From Conidiobolus incongruus B7586 (lineage: Eukaryota > Entomophthoromycota > Entomophthoromycetes > Entomophthorales > Conidiobolaceae): DNA of 32,621 bases. Below are positions 1 to 9,850 of the stretch, one piece after another. Position 1 is the first letter of the stretch. Each line of letters begins with the position of its first letter. Where the stretch lies: positions 1-32,621 of the forward strand of contig JNEM01010366.1 in the NCBI GenBank assembly GCA_000697335.1, written 5' to 3'. Below the pieces are notes generated by a model. That model saw only the letters and a list, made by a program, of their open reading frames with translations, had not been told where the DNA came from and made no database searches. The translations under genes were made by a program, and so were the position numbers.

Positions 1-2196
1 AAACTATATATTTTTTATATATTATCTATATATTATTTTTTCTGAAACTAATAATATATTTGAAAAATCAGAAATTAAAAAATTTCCCATTTTTTTTAGT
101 TCTCAGGTAATAACTTTGATATTTTATGAATCCTTTGAATTAAGCTTATATATCTAATGGTATTTTTAATCAATATTTTTATATTTCCCAAAATATATAT
201 TCCCATAATTAAGAATGGAAGCATATATATTGTATCAAGTGATATAAATGAATAAACTTTTAGTCGAAATAACTATGAATTATCAAATATTTGTTATATA
301 AACTGAATAAGAACATGAATGTATATGTAATATCTATTCAATTTAGTTTTCTAAATTTGTATTTGAAATTTTAATAATTTGTTTCTGATACAATGCTACC
401 CTCTTGGAATTTAAAAAATATATAATATTTTTATCTTTAATATTATATTTAATATTAGTTTTTTTAAAGTTTATGATTCTATATCAATTAAACTGCAATT
501 TGGTAATAATTACGTTTGTTCACCAAATAACCCAGAGCTTTAAAATAAATGGCCTTAAATCATAAAATAATAATATTAGAATATTATATAATTAATACAA
601 TTATAATTTATGAACAAGTTTTCTTCTTAATATGACTTACTATTAATCAATATAGATTATAATTTATATTTCTTATTGTGAGATAGATAAAAAATTAATG
701 TATAACATTATTCAAACTATATCTAGTATAATAAGTATATTAATTGAATATTATAAACATCAATAACAACAGTATCAGTACCACGATAATCAAAGTACTA
801 ATATTTGATCATATTTATTGATAGAATATTCTCATTTTGAGGATTAAAATGATTTTAATTTGAATTTTTGAATAATTTTTAATAATTTTCAGTTTTATTA
901 AATTTTTACACATATAGATTACAAAACTAATTAATCCGATTAATTTGATTAATAAAAAAAGCAAGTGAATATTTTCATCATACGTTTATTTAACTTATTA
1001 CAATGATTAAATTGAATTATATATATATGCCCAATCTAAATATACTGAATGATTTTTTCTATCTAATAAGATTATCAACAAATTATAAAAAATCTATTTA
1101 AAAATCAATTTTTAGTGGAGTGACCCTACTTATCAGCTATCAATTAAATAAATATTACCATATTAAAAAAAGTATAATATTTCATATTTTCCACAATATA
1201 TTAACATTTGATAAAAAGGATTAAATATATTTTATTTTAATTAATTTATATCTATACAATTATTGTGATATATATAGTTGAATCCTTCAAAGTAATCAAA
1301 TTTCAAGAGAGATTTTAAATATCAAAAAAACAATATAAGTTTTAATTATGATATATTATCAATTTGCCAACTGGTTAAGGTTCATTTTACATGCTAGGTA
1401 TATATTAATCAAGTTTATAGGATGGAGTGATGATTTTGATTACTCATAATATTCATTGTGTTGGGTTACTAAAAAGGCTTAGTTTGTCTCAGTGATCTAT
1501 CAAATCCTAATAGCAATTCAATTGTAGAGTTAATAACTTGACACAATAAATGAACAAACTTAAACTCATTAAAGATCAATCAATTTATACTATATTATGA
1601 TATTTTAAATATATTCTTATATATATATATATATATATGTGATTAAATAAAACTTAAATTAAATATTAATTTTAAAATTCATTAAATGATATTAAGAATT
1701 TTATATTGGTACAATTATCCCAAAAAGAAATTTTTATAAATATGAGAATATTTTATTGGATATTGGATATAATCCTAGTAATAACTAAAAGTCCTATTAG
1801 TTTAAATATATTTTTGTCTAAAAATTAAGCAAGATGGAATAAAATAAAATCTCAAATAGCTCATTCTTTGTTTCCTAGGTACGATTATCCGAACTACACA
1901 AATTGAATTTGCAATGATAAATCAATATGAACAACTTTACAAACTGTTGATGGGATAGATTTTCCGAAGTTCGGGTGGGAGTTTTGATTATTATTTGAAT
2001 TCAAGGGTACAAATCACTTATAAATTCGGATTTTAGTGACTGATAGATATATCAAAGTATTGATATTTAAAGAAGTCAACTCTACTAATAATCACCTCAT
2101 AACAGAATAGCTTTGTAAAAAATACTTTCTGTTTAATCTATATCTTTAATTCTGTAATTTTATTTATTTAACTTATTGAATATCTTGGTTCATATC
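1..2196. other. AT-rich intergenic DNA, no gene seen
   Basis: About 2.2 kb with very low G+C and no reading frame of gene length on either strand. It contains a pure TA run at 1618-1638. The last 300 bases or so before the elongase are slightly richer in G and C and probably hold its promoter, but I could not pick out a clear core element. A D-loop-like string near 1370 was checked for a tRNA and rejected. Confidence 0.7.
1618..1638. repeat. (TA)n microsatellite
   Basis: This is an uninterrupted alternating T/A tract of 21 bases in intergenic DNA. It is a simple repeat with no visible function. Confidence 0.9.
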
Positions 2197-2985
2197 ATGA
2201 CAACTGTTGCCAGTCCTCAAGATCTATTATTTAGCAGCTGGTTCCCTACTTTTGACCACTGGAAAACACCTATTGTCACTGGTCTTGTTTATCTTATTGC
2301 CACCTCTATTTGGAATCAATACAATCGCCAGTATGCTTCCAAAGCTAAACCTACCGCTCTTTTCAAATTCTTTGTTTCTATTCACAATTTAGGGCTATTC
2401 GCTTACTCCTTCATCACCTTTATCAAAGTTGCACCCGTGATTTACCAAAACTTTACTACCAGGCCTTTTTTGGAAGCTTATTGTGATGCTGGTCAACAAG
2501 TCTGGAACTCCACCCTTTACTACTGGACATGGCTCTTCTACTTAAGTAAGTACTATGAAATTATTGACACTCTGATCATTTTGCTCAAGGGCAACACTAC
2601 CTCACTCCTTCAAACTTACCACCATGCCGGTGCTATCTTCACCATGTGGTGCGGTTTCCATACTCATGCCTTCCCCATTTGGATCTTCGTCACTTTCAAC
2701 TCCTTCATTCACTCTCTCATGTATTTATACTACTTCTTGACTACTATCAGCATTCGTCCCCCTGGTAAGAAATACTTAACCTACCTTCAAATCACTCAAT
2801 TCTTAGTCGGAGGTTCCATTGCTCTCTCCTACGCTGTCACTCAATCCTGTGAACGAACTACTGGTCAACATTTGGCTCAAGTCGCTAACTGTATTTACTT
2901 GGTACCTTTAACCTATCTTTTCGCCCAATTCGCCATCCAATCTTACCACAGAAAAACTGCTTCCAAAGCTAAAAAGTCATCTTAG
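2197..2985 (+). CDS. ELO-family very-long-chain fatty acid elongase, QxxHH class
   Basis: This is a 262-residue single-exon protein, the condensing enzyme (3-ketoacyl-CoA synthase) that adds two carbons from malonyl-CoA to acyl-CoA in the ER membrane. The ELO boxes appear in order: KYYEIIDT at 118-125, QTYHH at 139-143, NSFIHSLMYLYY at 168-179 and QITQF at 198-202. Several hydrophobic membrane segments lie between them. The protein ends KKSS, a dilysine ER-retrieval signal. The histidine box starts with Gln instead of His. In this family that change is typical of PUFA-type or C16-C18 (MALCE1-like) elongases rather than saturated/monounsaturated ones, so the substrate class is inferred. I chose the ATG at 2197; the frame is open a few codons further but holds no earlier ATG. 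Codons are C-rich at third positions, suggesting good expression. It converges on a second elongase 1.4 kb downstream. Confidence 0.95.
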   Translation: MTTVASPQDLLFSSWFPTFDHWKTPIVTGLVYLIATSIWNQYNRQYASKAKPTALFKFFVSIHNLGLFAYSFITFIKVAPVIYQNFTTRPFLEAYCDAGQQVWNSTLYYWTWLFYLSKYYEIIDTLIILLKGNTTSLLQTYHHAGAIFTMWCGFHTHAFPIWIFVTFNSFIHSLMYLYYFLTTISIRPPGKKYLTYLQITQFLVGGSIALSYAVTQSCERTTGQHLAQVANCIYLVPLTYLFAQFAIQSYHRKTASKAKKSS

Positions 2986-4373
2986 TTAACTTTGGTGAAT
3001 TATTTTATTTGATAATTTAAATCAAATTTTATCATTTTTATTTAAAAATATTAATAATACTAATCATTTTGTAAACTAAATAATTTTAATTTGTTTTAAT
3101 TAATTAATAGTAATTTAATCAATTTCAATATATTTATTATTAGTGAATAGATAGTGATATATAATATTATTATATCTTGTAAATTTTAAATTTGAATAAA
3201 ATTATTTTATATGAAATTTTAAATAATATATAATGTTTATAATAGAAAATAATTTGACTATATTAAGTTTTGCCAATATTTTAAATTATTACACAAATTT
3301 ATTCATTAATTTTTTTAAAAATTATTTTATATAATATATTTGTACCTTTTTTCAACTTTAAACATTGATTAATAGTTTTGTAATAATTTATTATGAGTTT
3401 GTTGATAATAATCTTGATTAACTATACTTATAATAAGTATTGATTACAACAAATTAAAATAGTTTATTGGTGGCTTGAAATATAAAAAATTATTAATTTA
3501 CAAGCTAAAGTTGATTAATACATTATTTTGATTGATATCATTGAATATGATTTAAAATTGAATAGATTATATTGAATATATTAATTATAATTAAAATTAG
3601 TTTATCCAATAAATAAGAGCGTATGTTTTTTTGAATGAATAGTAGTCATTATGAAAAAACATAATTTAAACTTGAAATTGCTCTCTTAATAATTATCATT
3701 TTTTAGCTTGATATATTATAGAGAATAGGAAATATTGATCAGGTATGTTCCCAATGATTTATTCCGACTCACAAACCATTTAAATTTTAAGTTCACTTAA
3801 TATTTAAACAATCGATCACCTGATTGGATATCAGGACAAGTGCAAATTACAAGTCAACCAAGAACAAAATATCAAGCTTAAGAAATCAATTTTTTAACTC
3901 AATTTGTATAAAATACCTTTAATCTTTCTGATTCATAGTGGATAAAAAGTGAATAAAATTTTCTCATAATATAACTATTTTATTCATATTAAAAAAAATT
4001 TTTTTATTTAACAATTTTACTTTCCATATTTAGCAAATTGAATTAAAATTTATTTTAATTTACAAATCAACTAAAATGTGGTTTTAATCATGATAAAAAT
4101 CTATTTTTTTAACCAGAAAATAAGATAATCACAAATTAATATACAAATATTAAAATCTTTTTTATACTATGTATAAAATATTCTCTATTATAATTATTTA
4201 TAAATATTATAAGATTATAATAATATTTTATTTATCACATTAAATTCAATAATAAAAATTTAATAATAATAATAATAAGTATTAATAGTAATTTAAAAAT
4301 TATTTTTAATTAATTTTATTTTGAAATTAATATTAATTTTTTTTAATATTATTATATTAGTATAATTGAAAAT
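2986..4373. other. AT-rich spacer between convergent elongase genes
   Basis: This is 1.4 kb of almost pure A+T between the 3' ends of two convergent genes, so it holds two 3' UTR or terminator regions. It has no reading frame of note. A (TAA)6 run lies at 4261-4278. Poly(A) sites cannot be placed by eye in such sequence. Confidence 0.7.
4261..4278. repeat. (TAA)6 microsatellite
   Basis: Six perfect TAA units lie just downstream of the second elongase stop codon. AAT/TAA runs recur through the window (also 4848-4865, 6078-6098, 7758-7772 and 7853-7870). Confidence 0.9.
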
Positions 4374-5351
4374 TTAAGATCTCTTTGCTTTAGGAACTGA
4401 TTTTTTGGTATATGATTTGATGAAGAATTGGATGAATAATACCAAGTATGAAGTTAATAAACCACAGCTGAATAAGGATGCAAAAACTGTAGTTGAACAA
4501 TCTCCAAAATTGGGAAGATGGGGGTAGAAGTTAAAAGCGAAAAAGCTGTAAGTTCCAGAGAATACAACGATTAAATCGAGTACAAATTGAGTAATTTGCA
4601 TAACTGTAATGTACTTCTTCCACCATACACGAACGTTTAAGGTAGTGAGGAAATAATAATAATACATGAATACGTGAACTAACAAATTTAGGGTAACAAC
4701 AACCCAAGTCTAAATTGAATGAATTAATTAATCAGTATTAAGTGAAATATAGATTAATTGAAATGCTTACAGCTGAAGTTCTGGCAGTAATATTAATATA
4801 ACATAATGCAGCTGTCATACTATGATGATACCAGTGTAAAAATTCTAAATAATAATAATAATAATATGATTAAATCTTTAGAAAATTCTGTGCCTTAATG
4901 AGTTAAACTTACGTAAATCTTTCTTTTTCATAACTAAGAAAAAGGTATCAATAAATTCATAGTACTTGGTCAAATAATTGAGATAGTAGTAGAGATCCAT
5001 TTTGGGTGTATAGGCCTGAGCTGAGCATAAAGTATTCAAGGGACCAATATTACGATTGATATAGTACAACTCTTCAAGGAATAAAGCAAGGATCAAGCCT
5101 GATACAAAGGTCAGGAATACGTTATGAAGTTGGAATAAGAATTTGAACTGAATAGGTTTGTAATTCTTCATCAGTTTCTGGCCTCCAAAGATCACCACCA
5201 AATAGCCTACACATAGGGCGAAAACTTGTTCAGGGTTGGATAGAAACGTTTCCCCTTGCCTGTAGACGAATTCGTTAGCGGAGACACCGAAGATAGCTTG
5301 ATAAAAGCGATCAAATAGGTTGAAGATGGGATAAGCAGGAGTTGAACTCAT
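4374..5351 (-). CDS. ELO-family fatty acid elongase, HxxHH (Elo1/2/3) class, 3 exons
   Basis: Joining 5351-4913, 4844-4771 and 4709-4374 gives 282 residues. The introns (68 and 61 bases) have GTAAGT and GTAAGC donors and TAG acceptors. ELO boxes: KYYEFIDT at 129-136, the canonical histidine box HWYHH at 150-154 (supplied by the 74-base middle exon), NLLVHVFMYYYY from residue 179, then RVWWKKY and QITQF. The first codon of exon 2 is split across the first splice junction, and the box continues smoothly, which supports the model. HxxHH plus RVWWKK is the pattern of yeast Elo1/2/3, which extend saturated and monounsaturated acyl-CoA for membrane lipids and sphingolipids. The tail KAKRS fits the KxKxx ER-retrieval motif. 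Together with the QxxHH neighbour, it gives this locus two elongase specificities. Exact chain length cannot be read from sequence. Confidence 0.95.
4848..4865. repeat. (AAT)6 microsatellite inside an elongase intron
   Basis: Six AAT units lie in intron 1 of the minus-strand elongase. Read on the coding strand they form a run of ATT ending two bases before the acceptor dinucleotide AG, so the repeat serves as the T-rich tract before the splice acceptor. Confidence 0.85.
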
Positions 5352-6049
5352 TATCTATATGATTAATTACAGGATGATGATAGTATTTACTTTATTTTTA
5401 AATTGGGTAGAATACAGTTAAGATGCAGACAATGAATAATTATAGTTAGTTATTACTTTTGATTCAATGTAAAAGAATGAATCGACTTGGATATATCTAT
5501 TTAAACTAAAATCTCATTCAAAAAGTGGCTTGATTCTTCATTTGATAAATATGAGGGTAATTACTATTGTTTCATAAAAAATATTCATCACTCATAAATT
5601 CACTTAACCCATTTTCCCCCTTAATTATTAATTCTCATTGATTTTCTCATAAATTCAAGATATTTAATCCAATCATTTTCGAATAAATTATTATTATGAA
5701 TACGATATCATAAATCAGATAATATACCTTAATTACTTTAACAAATATAATATAATATAATATTATATTATTTATTAATTTATTTTATATTATAATTTCA
5801 ATTAATGAATATACAGGGGGATAGCAATAATTTTAATATTAAAATAAAGGAGACTTTAAAATAATTTAAAAGGTGAATTTCTAGAAACCTGATAAAAAAG
5901 AAAATTAAAATTTTTTTTTTTAAATTCACTTGCAAAAAATCACAAGTGGACTGTTTAACCATATCTTAAACCAATTATCTAACATTCCTCAACTATCCAT
6001 TATTTACTTTATCATTTGAATTATAATCATTTCATTTTTAATTTTTTAA

Positions 6050-6073
6050 AAGTATATATATATATATATACTT
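6050..6073. repeat. Palindromic (TA)9 tract
   Basis: AAG, nine TA units and CTT form a perfect 24-base palindrome, followed four bases later by seven AAT units (6078-6098). Such tracts can extrude as cruciforms. No function is implied. Confidence 0.85.
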
Positions 6074-6077
6074 CTAC

Positions 6078-6098
6078 AATAATAATAATAATAATAAT
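6078..6098. repeat. (AAT)7 microsatellite
   Basis: Seven perfect AAT units lie directly after the palindromic TA tract. Confidence 0.9.
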
Positions 6099-7852
6099 AG
6101 CAATATAAATGATATAATCAATTATTTGTTGGATTTTAAATTTGATTCTAAATTTAGTAAATTAATTTTATATTATTTTAATTTATAGTCTTAAGTATTT
6201 TTAATTTATTTAGCCAATTAAAAATTAAATTAAATTAGGTTAAATGGTATGATTTATTTAATAAATATATATATATTAAAATTTTAATATTTTATTTTTA
6301 ATAGTAAAAAAATTAATATATAAGAATATTCTTAATTAGTTTAATTTTTATAATTTTGACTAAGTTTTAAAAAATTAAAATTATTTCTAAGTTAATTTAT
6401 TAACTCAAAAATATATTAAAATTTTAAAAATATATATATATATAGGATAAAATTTGTATAATAAAAAACTTGACATTATGTAATGTTGATTCTCTATATA
6501 TAGGTTAAATATATATTAAATATCTAATTTAAGATTATCATTAACCGCATCAATTCAGATTATTTGTACCGTAATTAACTTATATATAAAGTAAATTTAA
6601 AATTAAAGGTATTATCTGAAGTAATATAATACATCAGAACAAAAACTATAATCCAAATAAATATATATTTTTCAATATTAATATCTCTCAAATAACCAAT
6701 TTGATATAGAACACTAAGTATCAAAATTCAGATATGACCTTGCTATCTGATATCACTTGAATATTAAAGTATCGGGATCCTTGCAGAGAAATATCGGGTT
6801 ATGATATAATAGTTTAATATATCCATTATAATAGGAATTTAATATAAAATCAGATACGTTCTTTAATATAGTAATTTAGTATTGATGTTTAATGTATATA
6901 ACTATTCATTTTAATTCGTTAATTTATTGGATAAATCTAACTAATATATAGATTTAAATCATTATTTTATATTAATAAGATGTCTTGTTGGTGAATTCAC
7001 ATACAAGCTATTTTATTTAAAAACAAAACTTTCAAAACTTCGAAATTAAAATTTATTGTTAATTTATTATAATAATTGTGAAAATTATCACATGTTTTCT
7101 TGAATACTATATAAAACTTGATATCAGTAATACTGGATCATATTATGAATATCTTGTTTTGAATTATATTTGAAAAAAATAACTACTTGAGTTATAATAA
7201 CAAATATAGTTTTAGAAATAATATTCATGTGATTATGCAAATTTTTAAAATTATGTTCATACAACAAAGAATAAGAATTCTTTTTCTAATTTATATTATT
7301 ATTCCAATATAGTTTATAGGCTATATACATAAAAGATACATTATATATTTAATTATATCAATAAAATTATAATTATTTTACTAAAAATTTTATTTAATTT
7401 TTTTTAAATTTAAAATAAGTTATTCACCCAAATATACACAAAGTAATCAAAAATTATTACTTGATTCAAATTTGAATTATTTTAAATTTTGAATTAAAAA
7501 AAAATTTAACATCAATAATAGTCAATAATGAGAATATTATTTATAATCTTATAATAAATTATCTATCAAATTAACATTTTTAAAATTATTTGAATGATAA
7601 TAATTGATAAATTCGGAGATATTTGTAAAATTTTCTAATTTAAAACTAAAATTTCGGTAATTTTGAATGTAAATTAAAATTATGATTTCATCTAATAGAG
7701 ATCAAATCTTAATCGAATAATATCATAACAATAAATATAAAAATAATTATTAAATAAAATAATAATAATAATATTGTTTTATAAACTTCAATATATTTTA
7801 TTCATTAATATATGTAGTAAATTTTATAATAAAATATATATAAATTAAATAG

Positions 7853-7870
7853 AATAATAATAATAATAAT
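7853..7870. repeat. (AAT)6 microsatellite
   Basis: Six perfect AAT units lie about 130 bases before the G+C-richer island. A shorter run of five units is at 7758-7772. Confidence 0.9.
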
Positions 7871-7989
7871 AAAATATTAATAAAATTTGAAAACACAAAT
7901 TAAATTTTTAAAGTATATGTTTAATAATATTTTCAATTTTAAAATTAAGGTTACTACTCTATAATAATACATTAATATTTTTAATTATT

Positions 7990-8365
7990 ATTGTTACTGA
8001 TGACCATAATTGTGGGAGGAGATAGACTTTTAAAGCTTAAACGGGGAATTGCCAGTGTTAAACGATAGATTACCACAGAGTTAGGGGAAATTAATGGGGT
8101 TCACGAAATGAGGTGAAAATGGTTTACTGCAAATAAAATAAATATCCCATGCTTGTTACAACACAATATTTTTGTGAGGGTTAGGAGAAAAACTTAGAGA
8201 CTGGATACTTTTGAGATGAAGATAAAAGAGATGTGTTTATTAGGTCGTTCGTGATAATCTTATATTAGAGTTCAGGAAATGGGTGCTCTCCAATGTGGCT
8301 TCTCGATTCAGTGTGGTAATCGCAGTTTCTTGAGTGATTGACAAGATTATCTCCTATTATTACTA
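7990..8365. other. G+C-richer non-coding island, candidate RNA gene or relic
   Basis: About 375 bases average near 38% G+C by hand count (43% in 8041-8100, 48% in 8281-8340), against well under 25% on both sides. All six frames are broken by stops within about 30 codons. The plus strand is G-rich and C-poor over 8010-8200. It carries AGGGTTAGG at 8177-8185 and TTAGGGG at 8081-8087. On the minus strand, CCTAACCCT is closely followed by a hairpin, CACAA-loop-TTGTG (8164-8178). In an AT-rich genome such an island without a frame often marks a structured RNA. I could not match it to tRNA, 5S, U1, U2, U6, SRP or RNase P consensus boxes. A decayed gene is equally possible. Strand is undecided. Confidence 0.45.
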
Positions 8366-9850
8366 ACTATGAAAAAAATAAATGATTCATGTTATTTATA
8401 TAAAAAATGAAAAAAAAATTCTGATTTAACTTGGTATTTTTAAATAGGCAAAGTTTTAGAATGAAATATTTATTAATTTATGTTGATTACAATGAATAAT
8501 GTTATAAATTATATATAATTGTATTCTAAAAATCTGTATTTATAAGTTATTTTTAAATTTATTGTAGAGACATCATTTAAGTAGCTTATATTTACTTCAA
8601 TTCATAATATTCTAGATTATATAATAACATAATCCTAAACAAGTCAGATAGATTATCAAATGGTATTTTTTATAGTATATTATTTATAAATCTGTAAGAA
8701 TGATATAATAATGAATAATTAAATATATGTGTTCAACTTTAGTGTCTTTAATACTATCAAAAAGGATATTTATATTTGATCACAGTATTTCACTGAAAAC
8801 TCATTTAACATTTAGTTGAATGATGGTTTTCAAGATATGATCATACAAATTGTATATATTCTGATCAATAATGAAATGATTTTTGAGTATAATATAAAAA
8901 TCCTTACACTATTTTATTAGTTTTAAACTATTAAAAATTGTTATAATTTCAATTTGATAATTAATTTTTTCAAATCTGAATTATATCAAAATTTAACTAA
9001 TTATTTTTATTAATTTGAAAATAATAATCACAATATTAGTCGAATAAAAATGGCTTATTTGTAAAGTGCGACTGATTGTCTGGTTTCTTACCTTTTCAAA
9101 TATTTGATGCATTAGGCCAAGTTTGCCAAATTGGAAATTAATTACTTAATTTAATATTCTAATATTTCGATAATTTGAAATATAATACAAAAATATAATA
9201 TATTTTAATTATTATGAAACTGATTGATTTTAAATCATTGTTTAAAATATTTTATTTGATTTATTTTTGAGTATAAGATTGAATTTGCTTGATTATAAAA
9301 ATACTGAATATTGATATTTCAACTTAAGAATGCTGATACCGTTTGAATCTAAACTATTAAAAACTTGATAAATGAAATATTCAAAAATGTAGTAATAACT
9401 TGCTAAAATGGGGAATATCATATAATGCCAACATCTTAGCTCTAGTTTCAATGTGGCGATCTATATCTAAAAGAAGTCACGATAAAATTAAACTGAAATC
9501 CAATTGATCCAATTGAATACAAACTCAGTAACGGTTCATAATTACATGAATCGGAAGCTTTGCATCAAATATATCCCTCACTATTCGGACTAGATTCTTC
9601 CTAGTTTGATGATAGTGAAGTTCAATTTCAGAGTATTAGCTAAAATTCATTTAAATACTTTGGAATACCTTTGACAGAAGGGTGATTCATCTTTGGTTTG
9701 GCAATTTTTACATATTTTCAAAAGAATCTGGATTTTATCAACTATTAATCATATTCACCCATTGTTGATTATATCTTTTCTATTGATCTAGTTGTTTGAG
9801 TCCATTGGTTGTATAGATAATCGCTTGGATATATACATATATCTGTCATC
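8366..9850. other. AT-rich intergenic DNA and protease upstream region
   Basis: No reading frame is seen. From about 9400 the sequence becomes richer in G and C and probably forms the upstream region of the protease gene. It contains a two-stem palindrome (9578-9618), a tandem CCAATTGA pair near 9500-9516, and a TATA-like run (ATATATACATATAT) within 30 bases of the protease ATG. Confidence 0.6.
9578..9618. promoter_or_regulatory. Two-stem palindrome upstream of the protease gene
   Basis: TCACTAT (9578-9584) pairs with ATAGTGA (9612-9618). Nested inside, ACTAG (9589-9593) pairs with CTAGT (9601-9605). The element lies 233-273 bases before the protease ATG and could be a dimeric factor site. 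This rests on symmetry alone, and short inverted repeats arise by chance in such sequence. Confidence 0.25.

Larger units (their letters stand above)
5352..7989. other. AT-rich intergenic DNA, no gene seen
   Basis: This stretch holds the promoter of the minus-strand elongase at its left edge and otherwise A/T-rich DNA without reading frames. Simple repeats are a palindromic TA tract (6050-6073) and AAT runs at 6078-6098, 7758-7772 and 7853-7870. A small hairpin (CACTTG/CAAGTG, near 5930) is weak and may be chance. Confidence 0.7.

Noticed and set aside
1370-1400. tRNA D-loop-like string (GGTTAAGG followed by GTTCA)
   Set aside because: There is no acceptor stem, anticodon arm or T-arm at the right spacing.
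7998-8003. TGATGA as a C/D snoRNA box C
   Set aside because: No CTGA box D is found within the island, and no terminal stem brings the ends together.
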